Shown: positions 9,054-18,525, numbered from the stretch's first letter. The stretch is DNA of 64,000 nt from Paenalcaligenes suwonensis (GCF_011290505.1 NZ_JAANPV010000002.1:310001-374000), one strand, 5' to 3'. The notes: generated from the sequence alone by a model not told the origin. Made by a program: numbers and translations.

Positions 9054-9068
9054 TGAGAATGATTATTA
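9054..9068 (+). promoter_or_regulatory. Fur box before the siderophore biosynthesis operon
   Basis: The 15-mer TGAGAATGATTATTA matches 13 of the 14 defined-plus-central positions expected of the Fur 7-1-7 consensus (TGATAAT-N-ATTATCA) apart from two mismatches. It lies 94 bases before the phosphopantetheinyl transferase start and within the only sizeable gap ahead of the biosynthetic genes. Iron-replete repression of the run from 9162 onward is therefore expected. Confidence 0.8.
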
Positions 9069-9161
9069 AATGGAATGCATTTCCTCATTCCATATAGACA
9101 TCATTTATAAGGGCATCCCGCACGGACGCATCTACACGTGGCGGTAGTAAGCATTGCTGCA

Positions 9162-9854
9162 ATGAACACCATTTACGTCTATCACCTACACACTCACACA
9201 GCGAAGGGGCTACCATCGTCCTTCTTTGCGTGTCTGCGTGATCAGGACTGGACGCATATACACGCGGCACGCCAACCAGCACAACAACAGATACGCCAAT
9301 TGGCGTATGCCTCGGCCTACCATCTGTTGGCACACCACAATCAGCTAAGCCCTGCTGCATTACAGATACAACCCGATGCCTATGGCAAACCACAAGCGCG
9401 CTTTAATCGTGATGTTGCCCTGCCTTACTTCAATATTAGCCATTCGCACGAGTTAATTAGCATCGCTGTCTCCAGCCAAGCGGTGGGCGTAGACGTTGAA
9501 CACCTATCCCCTGCAGCGGATACCACGCTACTAGCACAGCATTTCTGCCCAGAGGCCGACGCCACGGCCGTAGAAGGTGCTGGCTTCTTTGCGTACTGGA
9601 CCAGTAAAGAGGCGGTGCTTAAAGCGCATGGCAATGGCTTACGCACTGACCCGGCTGAGCTACAACTTCTGCCACCTGCATCACATTTTCAATCGCTACG
9701 ACGCAGCCCACCCGCGCTAGGCTTGCAGCAACATCAAGTTAGCCTGTGCCCAGCGCCCGATAGCTATTGCTGCGCGGTAGCCTCTTCCCTAGCTGCCCCT
9801 CTGTTGCAGGCCACCTGCCTCCAGACCGAACAGCTTCATCGTTTATTGCACTGA
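9162..9854 (+). CDS. 4'-phosphopantetheinyl transferase (EntD/Sfp type)
   Basis: A 230-residue Sfp-type enzyme that should load the phosphopantetheine arm onto the aryl carrier protein and the NRPS carrier domain encoded downstream. The core motifs are present: GVDVE around residues 109-113 and FAYWTSKEAVLKAHGNGL around residues 150-165, giving the Mg-binding acidic residues. The ATG at 9162 is preferred; a GTG at 9138 is in frame, and neither has a clear ribosome-binding site. It is the first gene after the Fur box and is separated from the ligase gene by only seven bases. Sequence similarity to E. coli EntD itself appears low, so the symbol is withheld. Confidence 0.85.
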   Translation: MNTIYVYHLHTHTAKGLPSSFFACLRDQDWTHIHAARQPAQQQIRQLAYASAYHLLAHHNQLSPAALQIQPDAYGKPQARFNRDVALPYFNISHSHELISIAVSSQAVGVDVEHLSPAADTTLLAQHFCPEADATAVEGAGFFAYWTSKEAVLKAHGNGLRTDPAELQLLPPASHFQSLRRSPPALGLQQHQVSLCPAPDSYCCAVASSLAAPLLQATCLQTEQLHRLLH

Positions 9855-9861
9855 TACCGTT

Positions 9862-11505
9862 ATGAGTCACAGCCTACCTACCCAGATTTGGCCTTCCGAA
9901 TTTGTACAACGCTACCAGCAAGCCGGTTATTGGCGCGGCGAAACCTTTGGCGCGATGCTGCGCCAACGCGCCGAACAATACCCTGATCGCGTAGCCGTAG
10001 TAGGTGGTGCACAGCGTTTAACGTACGCTGACCTTGATAAACAGGCCTCTGCCATTGCTGCCGGTCTGCTACAAAAAGGGTTAAAAAAAGGCGATAGAGT
10101 CATTGTTCATCTGCCTAACATCCCTGAGTTTATTAGCGCGATTTTTGGTTTATTCCGTGCTGGCCTGATACCGCTGTATGCGTTACCTGCCCACCGCATT
10201 ACCGAAATCGAGCACTTTGCTAAAACAGGTGGGGCCAAAGCCTACCTATGTGCCGATAACCATGGCGGTTTTGATTACCGTGATCTCGCGGCAGAGCTAA
10301 AACAACGTTACCCCGAACTACAAGACATCGTTGTAGTGGGCGATGCTGGCGACTACACACCCTTTGCTGACTTGCTGCAAACGGCTGTGCCTAGCGATTT
10401 CCCTGTGAACGTCTCATCCCCCCAAGATGTGGCCTTCTTGCAGATTTCGGGTGGCAGCACCGGCTTATCCAAGCTGATTCCGCGTACACACGACGACTAC
10501 ATCTACACCCTGCGTGAAAGCGCACGCATTTGCGGCTTAGACGACACCAGTATTTTCTTGGGTGCCCTGCCCTTGGCACATAACTTTCCCATGAGCTCAC
10601 CCGGCTTTATGGGTACGCTGTACGCAGGTGGCCGCGTGGTCTTGTCCCCCTCGCCTAGTGCCGAAGATTGCTTCAGTTTAATTGAACAAGAACGCGTCAC
10701 CTTTACTAGCCTAGTACCACCCTTGTTGTTGCTGTGGTTGGAAGCCGTAGGCCGTTCCACCCCTGACCTATCAACGCTGAAGGTCATACAAGTAGGTGGT
10801 GCCAAGCTGATTCCCGAAGTGGCCAAACGCGTACACCCCACACTAGGCGTTACCCTGCAACAAGTATTTGGCATGGCCGAAGGCTTGGTGAACTACACCC
10901 GCTTGGGCGATGACCTAGACACCATCGTGGAAACCCAAGGTTTCCCCATCAGCCCAGACGACGAAATCCTGCTGGTAGACGATCACGACAAACCTGTTGC
11001 GCCTGGCGAAGCTGGCCACCTACTCACACGTGGCCCCTACACCATTCGTGCTTACTACAACAACCCGTCGGCAAACGAGCGTTCCTTTACCGCAGACGGC
11101 TACTACCGTACTGGCGACATTGTGCGTTTAACCGATGCAGGCTACTTGGTAGTACAGGGCCGCGCGGGCGATCACATTAACCGTGCGGGCGAAAAAATCT
11201 CGGCGGAAGAAATTGAAGACCATTTGCTGGCAAATCCACAGGTGTTCGATGCCGCCGTCGTCTCCATTCCAGACGAATACTTGGGCGAACGCAGTTGCGC
11301 TTTTGTGATCGCCAAAGGCGAACAAAAACCACGCGCCATCGACCTTAAAAAATGGGTGCGTGAGCGTGGCGTAGCCGAATTCAAAGTACCCGATCAAATT
11401 ATCTTTGTTGATGCGTTTACGGCAACTGCTGCGGGCAAAATCAGCCGCAAGGCGTTACGTGCACAGTTGCAAGCACAACTTCACACTCAACTTTCTCAAT
11501 CATGA
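9862..11505 (+). CDS. entE: 2,3-dihydroxybenzoate-AMP ligase
   Basis: A 547-residue stand-alone adenylating enzyme. It should activate 2,3-dihydroxybenzoate as the acyl-AMP and transfer it to the aryl carrier protein encoded next. The P-loop is SGGSTGLSKLIPRTHDDY (about residue 195). The motif LPLAHNFPMSSPG (about residue 236) carries the Asn that in EntE/DhbE contacts the 2-hydroxyl of DHB; salicylate enzymes usually have Cys there. The late motifs YRTGDIVR, the hinge and the catalytic Lys in AAGKISRKALR are intact. Its last four bases overlap the carrier gene (ATGA), which implies coupled translation. Confidence 0.93.
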   Translation: MSHSLPTQIWPSEFVQRYQQAGYWRGETFGAMLRQRAEQYPDRVAVVGGAQRLTYADLDKQASAIAAGLLQKGLKKGDRVIVHLPNIPEFISAIFGLFRAGLIPLYALPAHRITEIEHFAKTGGAKAYLCADNHGGFDYRDLAAELKQRYPELQDIVVVGDAGDYTPFADLLQTAVPSDFPVNVSSPQDVAFLQISGGSTGLSKLIPRTHDDYIYTLRESARICGLDDTSIFLGALPLAHNFPMSSPGFMGTLYAGGRVVLSPSPSAEDCFSLIEQERVTFTSLVPPLLLLWLEAVGRSTPDLSTLKVIQVGGAKLIPEVAKRVHPTLGVTLQQVFGMAEGLVNYTRLGDDLDTIVETQGFPISPDDEILLVDDHDKPVAPGEAGHLLTRGPYTIRAYYNNPSANERSFTADGYYRTGDIVRLTDAGYLVVQGRAGDHINRAGEKISAEEIEDHLLANPQVFDAAVVSIPDEYLGERSCAFVIAKGEQKPRAIDLKKWVRERGVAEFKVPDQIIFVDAFTATAAGKISRKALRAQLQAQLHTQLSQS

Positions 11506-11741
11506 GCACAACTCTTACCTTAGAACGCATGCGTGCCGATATTGCGGCCATGCTACACGAAGATCCTAGCGAGATTGCCGATGACGACAATCTGATGGAC
11601 TGGGGTTTGGATTCTATGCGCGCCATGACCTTGGCTTCGCGCTGGCGTGATGCGGGTGCCCGCATCGAGTTTTCCCAGATGGCAGAAGATGCCACGCTAA
11701 GCCACTGGTGGTCGCTGATTAGCGCCCACACTGCATCCTGA
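11502..11741 (+). CDS. Free-standing aryl carrier protein
   Basis: A 79-residue acidic carrier protein with the phosphopantetheine attachment site GLDSMR (S38). In E. coli this domain is the C-terminal half of EntB. Here the isochorismatase is a separate gene without a carrier domain (19777-20421), so this small protein is the expected partner. It should be primed by the transferase at 9162, loaded with DHB by the ligase it overlaps, and read by the condensation domain of the following NRPS. It is not an MbtH-like protein, and none of those was seen in the cluster. Confidence 0.92.
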   Translation: MSTTLTLERMRADIAAMLHEDPSEIADDDNLMDWGLDSMRAMTLASRWRDAGARIEFSQMAEDATLSHWWSLISAHTAS

Positions 11742-11768
11742 TTTGTTTCACGCTGTTGTTACCCACTC

Positions 11769-14700
11769 ATGAAGTCTACTGCTCGTTATGATTCAACTCT
11801 GGTTATTCCTCGCATGCATACGGCAGAGGAAGCTGTTCCTCTGACTGAAGCCCAAGAGGGGCTATGGTATGCCCAGCGCTTATCGCCGGATAACCCGATT
11901 TTCAATACAGCACACTGCACAGACTTCATCGGCACCTTACAACTGGCCGCGCTGCAAAACGCTATTAATCAAGCCTTGCTAGAGGCTGACGCCTTGTCGT
12001 TGCACATGATTGATAGCGATCAGGGGCCACTGCAATACTTCGATGCTACCCACCGGGTACAGCTAGAGGTGATTGATCTGCGCCATCAGCCTGATGCGAT
12101 TCAGCACGCTGCTGAACTCATGCATGCGGATCACAACCACCCCTTAGACCCCACGCAAGCCCCGCTGTCTAGACAAGTTCTGTTCTTGCTATCAGACACG
12201 CATTGCCAGTGGTACCAGCGCGTGCACCATTTGGCCGCCGATGGCTATGGCATGTCATTAATTGAATCACGTGCCTTAGCGTTATACCGTGAACAATTGA
12301 ATAGCGATGAAACACCCAGTGCCGCACTGACCTCGTTTGCCGAGGTAGTGGCCGACGATCAGCGCTACCGACACAGCGAGAAACGCCAAAAAGATGCCGC
12401 CTACTGGCACGAAGCCTTGGCTTCTATTGGCGATGTAGGTAGTTTGACCAGCGGTGTGGCCCAAAGCGCCCCCTATTTTCTACGCGCAGACGCCCCCATA
12501 GCGTCTAACACCTTAGCGCTATTACTCGCCACACAGACCGAGCAGCAAATCAGTTGGCCTGACTTGCTGACCTTGCTAAGTGCCGCTTACATTCAACGCC
12601 ATACTGGCCAAAGCGATGTAGTAGTCGGTATGCCATGGATGGGTCGCATGGGTAATGTGAGTGCACGCAGTGTTGCAACGGTCATGAACGTGGCCCCACT
12701 GCGCCTGACCGTGCCGCAGCATACACCGCTAAGTGAAGTGCTGAGTGTAGGTTCGCACGCCATTCTTAAAGCGCGCCGTCATGGCCGCTACCGTAGCGAA
12801 CAACTGCGCCGAGACTTAGGCTTACTGGGCGGACAACGCCGTTTGCATGGCCCACTGATTAATATTTTGCCTTTTGATGTGCCCTATACGATTGCTGACG
12901 TAGAAGCCAAACAGCGTGTGCTGTGTGCGGGGCCGGTAGAAGACCTGAACTTTAACTTCCGAGCAGCGCCTGATGGCCAAAACCTGCGTTTGGAAATTGA
13001 AGCTAACCCTACGCTGTACACACAACAAGGCCTGCAAACCCATTTGCAGCGCTTTCAGTACTTTCTACAGCAAGCCTTGCAAGCGTCCAGCTTAGAAACG
13101 GTGGCCAGCATCACGCCCGCCGAGTACGAGCACTGGGTAGACGGGCAAGCCCGCACCGCACACCCTATTCCTGCTACGACGCTGACGCAGCTGATACGCG
13201 AACAAAGCCTGCGCAGCCCCAAAGCAGAAGCCTTGTCCTATAAGGGTAAAAGCACCGATTTTGGTAGTTTTGATACTCAAGTTCAGCGCATTGCCCAACA
13301 TTTGATCGCACTTGGCGTCACCCCCGGTAGTATTGTGGCCGTAGGTATGGCACGCAGCGATCAGATGGTAATGTGTTTACACGGCGTGATGGCTGCAGGT
13401 GCCGCCTACTTGCCGCTAGACACTGCCCAACCGGCCGACCGTATCTGCCGTATTTTAGGGTCAGCCAAACCGGCTGTACTGATTCACGACAGCAGTTTGT
13501 GCACCGCCAACGCTGAGTTTTCTGTGCCAGCCTATAACGCCACACAACTGTTCAGCACAGACCCCGACACCAGCATTGCCTTACCTGAAACACAGCCAGA
13601 CGATGCTGCCTATGTGTTGTACACCTCTGGCTCTACCGGTGATCCCAAAGGTGTAGTGGTTAGCCAAAAAGCCATTGTGAACCGCTTGCTGTGGATGAAA
13701 ACCCATTACGGTTTTACCGAAGCGTCACGTTTTTTGCAGAAAACCCCTTACACCTTTGATGTGTCGTTGTGGGAACTGTTTTTGCCCATGCTGTGCGGTG
13801 CCTCGCTCACGGTTGCTGAGCCTGATCAGCATAAAGACCCACACGCTCTGGCTCAGCTTATTCTTCAAGAAAACATCAGTGTGGTGCACTTTGTGCCCTC
13901 TATGCTGGCGGCCTTCTTGAACGAACCCCAGAGCCAAGGGCTCACCATTGGCCACGTATTTTGTAGTGGTGAAGCGCTAAGCGCCCATTTGGCCGCCCGT
14001 TTTTACGAACGCATGAATGGCAGCCTGTACAACCTCTATGGCCCTACAGAAGCCGCTGTGGATGTAACCTACTGGCCCGTCAGCAAAGAACACCCAGACG
14101 ACCCTATCCCTATTGGTTTACCCGTTTGGAATACCCAGCTGTACATTCTGGACGATTGCTTGCGCCCGGTTGCGCCAGGCGTAGCCGGTGCCTTGTACTT
14201 GGGTGGCATACAGCTCGCTGATGGCTATTTGGGCCGACAAGACCTGACCGATAAAGCCTTTATCACTAGTCCCTTTGATGCCCAACAACGTCTGTACCAC
14301 ACAGGTGATTTAGCCCGTTGGCGCGATGACGGCGCGGTGCTGTATCTGGGTAGGGCCGACCATCAAATCAAACTACGTGGACAGCGTATTGAACTGGGTG
14401 AAATTGAGTCTTGCTTGGCGCAGTACCCCGGCTTGCGTGACTTAGCGGTGATTGCGCGTGAAGACCGACCCGGCGACCTCTACATTGCGGTGTATGCAGT
14501 CGCTCGCACAGAGGCAGAGGCTGATAGCAATGCGTTATTAGCCTTTGCGCGCGCCCACTTACCTGAAGCCATGGTGCCTAGCGCCGTGGTCTGGATGGAC
14601 GATTTACCCATCAATGCAAATGGCAAACTAGACCGCAAAGCCCTGCCCGCCCCTACACGTGAACGCCAAGAGGGCGCACCGTTGCGTGGCGAGGTACAAC

Positions 14701-15743
14701 AACAGCTGGCCCATTTTTACCAGCAGTTGCTACAACTGCAACATCTACCCTATGCCGATGACGACTTCTTTGCATTGGGCGGGCATTCGCTGTTAGCCGC
14801 ACAATTAGCCGCTACCTTGCGTGAGCACTACCAGATCACCTTAACGTTAGGGGCTATTTTCGAGCACCCTACTATTGATAGATTAGCCAACCATGTGCAG
14901 CGTTTACTGGAAGGCCAACAAGACGCCAATGCGGGCTTTAACCCCATCTTTACCCTGCGTCCACCGGCACACGGTAAACCCGCACAGCCTGCGCTGTTCT
15001 GCATACACCCTGCGGGTGGCTTAAGTTGGTGCTATAGCTTGCTAGCCCGCCAATGCGGCAGCGACCAACCGGTATATGGCTTGCAATCACGCAGCCTAGA
15101 TGCCGCCAATATTGTGCCCACCAGCTTGCATGACATGGCGGAAGACTACGCCAATCAAATCCAAGCCGTGCAACCACATGGCCCGTATCACTTACTGGGG
15201 TGGTCGGTAGGTGGTTTGTTGGTGCATGAAATTGCTCGCATTTTGCAATCACGCGATGCCGAACTAGGCGTAGTATCTATGCTGGATGCGTACCCTAGTG
15301 ATGTCTGGCGCAATCGCGAAGAACCCGCCTTAGAGGCCAGCTACAAAGCCCTGCTGTACATCGCCGGTTACGACCCTGACAGCTTGAATGTACCGCTTAC
15401 CCAAGAGGGCGTGATTGGTTTCTTACGTCAAAGTGGCCATGCATTGGGCACCTTAAGTGATGCTCAGTTACAAGGGGTATTTCGCTCGGTAGAGTTAAAC
15501 AACCGCTTGGTACGTCAACACTGGCACCAACCCTTGAACCACCCCGTCCTGTACTTCCGTGCTGCCTTGGATCATGTGGGCGATACCCTTGAACCCGCTA
15601 TGTGGAACCCATGGGTCAGTAGCCTGCAAGTGCATGACGTGCCCTCATTGCACGCCCATTTAACCGGTGCTGATGCGTTGAAACACATACTTCCTGTGCT
15701 GCAAACAGCCTTACAAGGCAGCGTCGCTGCACAAACGGTATAA
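11769..15743 (+). CDS. entF: EntF-type nonribosomal peptide synthetase (C-A-PCP-TE), serine-activating
   Basis: This 1324-residue single-module synthetase has condensation, adenylation, carrier and thioesterase domains. The condensation domain carries HHLAADG (about residues 153-159). The adenylation core includes YTSGSTGDPKG (about 617). The carrier site is LGGHSLLA (Ser about 1006), and the thioesterase nucleophile is GWSVGG (Ser about 1144). Reading the specificity positions against EntF by eye (FDVSLWE, VHFVPS, FCSGEA, LYGPTEAAVDV) gives the same DVWHFSLVDK set, so L-serine is predicted. By analogy it couples DHB to Ser and cyclotrimerises the product, but release as a linear oligomer cannot be excluded. 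It follows the carrier gene by 27 bases. Confidence 0.92.
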   Translation: MKSTARYDSTLVIPRMHTAEEAVPLTEAQEGLWYAQRLSPDNPIFNTAHCTDFIGTLQLAALQNAINQALLEADALSLHMIDSDQGPLQYFDATHRVQLEVIDLRHQPDAIQHAAELMHADHNHPLDPTQAPLSRQVLFLLSDTHCQWYQRVHHLAADGYGMSLIESRALALYREQLNSDETPSAALTSFAEVVADDQRYRHSEKRQKDAAYWHEALASIGDVGSLTSGVAQSAPYFLRADAPIASNTLALLLATQTEQQISWPDLLTLLSAAYIQRHTGQSDVVVGMPWMGRMGNVSARSVATVMNVAPLRLTVPQHTPLSEVLSVGSHAILKARRHGRYRSEQLRRDLGLLGGQRRLHGPLINILPFDVPYTIADVEAKQRVLCAGPVEDLNFNFRAAPDGQNLRLEIEANPTLYTQQGLQTHLQRFQYFLQQALQASSLETVASITPAEYEHWVDGQARTAHPIPATTLTQLIREQSLRSPKAEALSYKGKSTDFGSFDTQVQRIAQHLIALGVTPGSIVAVGMARSDQMVMCLHGVMAAGAAYLPLDTAQPADRICRILGSAKPAVLIHDSSLCTANAEFSVPAYNATQLFSTDPDTSIALPETQPDDAAYVLYTSGSTGDPKGVVVSQKAIVNRLLWMKTHYGFTEASRFLQKTPYTFDVSLWELFLPMLCGASLTVAEPDQHKDPHALAQLILQENISVVHFVPSMLAAFLNEPQSQGLTIGHVFCSGEALSAHLAARFYERMNGSLYNLYGPTEAAVDVTYWPVSKEHPDDPIPIGLPVWNTQLYILDDCLRPVAPGVAGALYLGGIQLADGYLGRQDLTDKAFITSPFDAQQRLYHTGDLARWRDDGAVLYLGRADHQIKLRGQRIELGEIESCLAQYPGLRDLAVIAREDRPGDLYIAVYAVARTEAEADSNALLAFARAHLPEAMVPSAVVWMDDLPINANGKLDRKALPAPTRERQEGAPLRGEVQQQLAHFYQQLLQLQHLPYADDDFFALGGHSLLAAQLAATLREHYQITLTLGAIFEHPTIDRLANHVQRLLEGQQDANAGFNPIFTLRPPAHGKPAQPALFCIHPAGGLSWCYSLLARQCGSDQPVYGLQSRSLDAANIVPTSLHDMAEDYANQIQAVQPHGPYHLLGWSVGGLLVHEIARILQSRDAELGVVSMLDAYPSDVWRNREEPALEASYKALLYIAGYDPDSLNVPLTQEGVIGFLRQSGHALGTLSDAQLQGVFRSVELNNRLVRQHWHQPLNHPVLYFRAALDHVGDTLEPAMWNPWVSSLQVHDVPSLHAHLTGADALKHILPVLQTALQGSVAAQTV

Positions 15744-15751
15744 AAATAACT

Positions 15752-16993
15752 ATGTCACTGAAGCGTTTTGTTATCGATATCACCCCACTAAAGCAAAGCC
15801 GAGCCTTTCGCTTTGCCTATATGGCGCGTACTGCCTCGGTACTGGTTACCGGCATGATGTTGGTGGCAGCCAGTATTCATCTGTACGAACTGACTAAATC
15901 CAGTGTGGCTGTGGCAGCACTTAGCGTCGCCATGTCGGCCCCAATGGTTATTGCTCTGTTAATAGGTGGCGTGTTGTCCGATCGTATGGACCGACGCAAA
16001 CTCATGATGTGGTCACGCAGTGTGTACGTCATCAGTGTGCTGATGTTCTTGATCAACAGCTTATTTGCCAACCCCTCTATCACCGTTATTTACCTAGCGG
16101 CGATGATTGGTGGTGCAGCCAGTGGTATTAGCGTACCTGCCATGATGTCTGCCACACCCGCCTTGGTGGGTCGCGAAAATCTGGCAGCAGCGGCAGCTTT
16201 ATCGGGTTTATCACTGCAGTTGGGTGGTGTGTTAGGGCCATTGCTTGCCGGTGCATTGATTGCAGGTCCAGGCTTAGTAGCCTGCTACAGCATTGTGTTG
16301 GTGGGTGTATTGCTTACCCCCTTCCTGCTGTCTACCTTACCGCCACTGCCACCACAACAGCGCCCAGGTGCTGCCACGCCTAATAACCGTGTGCACCATG
16401 CCTTTATTGAAGGCTTTCGCTACATGCTGACCACACCGCTGCTGCGTTGCTTGTTGTTGATTGACCTAGGTGCTGTCGTGTTTGCCACACCACTGGCCTT
16501 GTTACCAGAATGGGGCGACAAAGTGCTGGGGCAAGGTGCCGAAGTCACCGGTGCACTGTATGCAGCACCCGCGATTGGCGCAGCTATTACCGCCTTAAGC
16601 AGCGGTTGGATTCGTGGTTTAGAACGCCCCGGCATTACCATTATCAGCGCGGTGCTGGTATGGGGCTTAGCCGTGGTAGCGCTGTCGTTTAGCACACACC
16701 TGTACCCATCCATGGTGGCGTTAGCCGTGATGGGTTCCGCCGATACCATTTCCAAAATGTTGCGCATGACCTTAGTACAGCGTCATACGCCTGACCATCT
16801 GCTAGGCCGTATGTCGGCACTGTGGATGACCCAATCCTCAATGGGAACCGCCTTAGGGAATATGCAAATGGGTGCCGTTTCTCGTTGGTTTAGCCCCTCT
16901 ACCGCCTTACTGATTGGCGGAGCAGCCTGTAGTGCCTGTGCGGGCCTGTTCGCGCTGCGTCGTAACGCTCTGAAAAGCGCCAACAGTACCTAA
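15752..16993 (+). CDS. entS: MFS exporter, EntS-type siderophore efflux
   Basis: A 413-residue major facilitator with about twelve hydrophobic segments. The conserved loop GGVLSDRMDRRKLM lies between segments 2 and 3 (about residues 68-82). The protein closely follows the EntS pattern (SRAFRFAYMARTASVLVTGM at the start, then LSGLSLQLGGVLGPLLAG, with LLGRMSALWMTQ late). It should export the newly made catecholate across the inner membrane. It starts eight bases after the NRPS stop codon, so it belongs to the same operon. A stable hairpin without a T-run follows it. Confidence 0.88.
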   Translation: MSLKRFVIDITPLKQSRAFRFAYMARTASVLVTGMMLVAASIHLYELTKSSVAVAALSVAMSAPMVIALLIGGVLSDRMDRRKLMMWSRSVYVISVLMFLINSLFANPSITVIYLAAMIGGAASGISVPAMMSATPALVGRENLAAAAALSGLSLQLGGVLGPLLAGALIAGPGLVACYSIVLVGVLLTPFLLSTLPPLPPQQRPGAATPNNRVHHAFIEGFRYMLTTPLLRCLLLIDLGAVVFATPLALLPEWGDKVLGQGAEVTGALYAAPAIGAAITALSSGWIRGLERPGITIISAVLVWGLAVVALSFSTHLYPSMVALAVMGSADTISKMLRMTLVQRHTPDHLLGRMSALWMTQSSMGTALGNMQMGAVSRWFSPSTALLIGGAACSACAGLFALRRNALKSANST

Positions 16994-17005
16994 ACACAAT
17001 ACGCT

Positions 17006-17026
17006 TTCCAGCCCTTAGGGCTGGAA
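17006..17026 (+). other. Intercistronic hairpin upstream of the propeller gene
   Basis: A perfect 9-bp inverted repeat with a 3-nt loop (17006-17014 pairs with 17018-17026) lies just after the exporter stop codon. No T-run follows, so it is more likely an mRNA processing or stability element, or a partial terminator, than a strong terminator. Confidence 0.6.
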
Positions 17027-17093
17027 TCCCACACTTCGTATGACGAGTCAAACAGCATGGAAAGCCCATGCTCACTTTAACCAAGGAGCCATA

Positions 17094-18485
17094 ATGCAAA
17101 TCAATACTCTTTGCATTAGTAATAAAAAAGCATTTAAACGTGTATCGCAAATTGCACTAGCCGTAGCTGTTGCTATGGGTAGCGCACATGCACAAGGCAT
17201 TTTTGACCAAGCCGACATAGACTTTAAAGGCAACGTATCCAGCATGGGTGTGATCACCCCCGGTAGCGAAGCCACCTTACAAGGTCGCGGCTTTACTCCT
17301 GGCCAAGAAATTCTGTTGCTAAGCAATGGTCAATCCATTGTGGGCGACCAAAAACTGGTTGCTAACCAAGACGGCGAATTTGTGAGCAAAGCAGCGATTC
17401 CAGCCAATGCTGCTGTGGGCTTGCACCCTGTAGTGATTCAAGCCGCTAAGCCTTCTGCAGCGGCCGTGTTTGACCTGAAAATCTCTCCTAAAACAGAAAT
17501 CTTCGGTGTAGAGCAATTCACACAGCAGTCTGCGCCTATGACTCGTGGCCTGTACCAAAGTGCATACAGCCCTAAAGAAAACAAACTGTACGTGGTGTCT
17601 TCCGTTGGTCGTCCTCCCGTACAGCAATCTGAGCTGTTGAAAGTCAACCCAGAAACGCTAGCAATTGAAGCACGCATCACCCCTGCTGCTGACCCTAACC
17701 GTGAAAACCACGTGTACGCGCTGTACGGCGTAAGTGTGGATGACGTAAACGGCAATATCTGGGTAACCACCACACGCAACAACAGCGTAGCCGTGTACAA
17801 ACAGTCCGACCTAAGCTTGGTGAAACAGTTTGATGACAACACCGTGGCTCACGCCCGCGATGTAGTGGTTGATGCGGCTAACAACCGTGCTTACGCTTCT
17901 GCTTTTGGCGCTGGTGAAGTGGCCGTGTTTGACACCAAAACACTGGAGCAATTGCCATCCATAGCACTGAACTCCAAAGGCCGTCAGGCTCCATCGCCAA
18001 TGAGCTTGAGCTTGGATGCAGGCAACCAAAAGCTCTACACCGTTAGCATCAACACAGGTGAAGCGTTTGTGATTGACCTGAAAGAGCAGAAACAAGAAAA
18101 CGTGATCAGCTTGCCTGGCACACGTTCCGGTAGCGGTATTGCTGTGGCCCCTACAGAGCAATTGCTGTGGGTAGCTTCCCAAGGTACTGACAACGTACTG
18201 TTGATAGACCTGAAAAGCGGCGATGTTGTGAAAGACATCAAAGTGGGTGCTGGTCCACTGAACATCGTTTGGGACGACAAAGACAAACTGGCGTTTGTGG
18301 CTGTTCGTGCTAACGGTCAAGTAACTGCACTGAACACCAAAGGCGAAGCCGTCGCTAATTTGGAAGCTGGCCGTCAACCTAACCATATCAGCACCGATGG
18401 TAAAGGTAACTTGTTTGTCGTTCACAAAGCGGCAAGCACTGACAAAAACGCTGTAGACCAAGTAACACGTCTGCACGTGAAATAA
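17094..18485 (+). CDS. Secreted YncE-like beta-propeller protein inside the siderophore operon
   Basis: A 463-residue exported protein. Signal peptide: basic start, hydrophobic core and GSAHA cleavage site near residue 33. After an N-terminal stretch of about 110 residues with an Ig/fibronectin-like look (VITPGSEATLQGRGFTPGQEI), the rest repeats a D-x-x-x-N/G-x-x-Y/W-V pattern of YVTN/YncE-type propellers (VSVDDVNGNIWV, VVVDAANNRAYA, LSLDAGNQKLYT, IAVAPTEQLLWV). The start is set by AAGGAG eight bases upstream of ATG 17094. Codon use is strongly biased, unlike neighbouring siderophore genes. E. coli YncE is also an iron-regulated periplasmic propeller. The molecular role here is unknown; binding of siderophore, heme or DNA are possibilities. 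Confidence 0.82.
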   Translation: MQINTLCISNKKAFKRVSQIALAVAVAMGSAHAQGIFDQADIDFKGNVSSMGVITPGSEATLQGRGFTPGQEILLLSNGQSIVGDQKLVANQDGEFVSKAAIPANAAVGLHPVVIQAAKPSAAAVFDLKISPKTEIFGVEQFTQQSAPMTRGLYQSAYSPKENKLYVVSSVGRPPVQQSELLKVNPETLAIEARITPAADPNRENHVYALYGVSVDDVNGNIWVTTTRNNSVAVYKQSDLSLVKQFDDNTVAHARDVVVDAANNRAYASAFGAGEVAVFDTKTLEQLPSIALNSKGRQAPSPMSLSLDAGNQKLYTVSINTGEAFVIDLKEQKQENVISLPGTRSGSGIAVAPTEQLLWVASQGTDNVLLIDLKSGDVVKDIKVGAGPLNIVWDDKDKLAFVAVRANGQVTALNTKGEAVANLEAGRQPNHISTDGKGNLFVVHKAASTDKNAVDQVTRLHVK

Positions 18486-18497
18486 GCTGTGCCTACC

Positions 18498-18525
18498 CGC
18501 CCGGCTACCTCCTCGTGGCCGGGCG
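18498..18525 (+). other. Intercistronic GC-rich hairpin between the propeller gene and entC
   Basis: An 8-bp perfect GC-rich stem (18498-18505 with 18518-18525), extended inward by three pairs including one G-T, lies 12 bases after the propeller stop codon. It has no T-run. It overlaps a possible GTG start at 18515, which argues against that start for entC. Confidence 0.6.
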
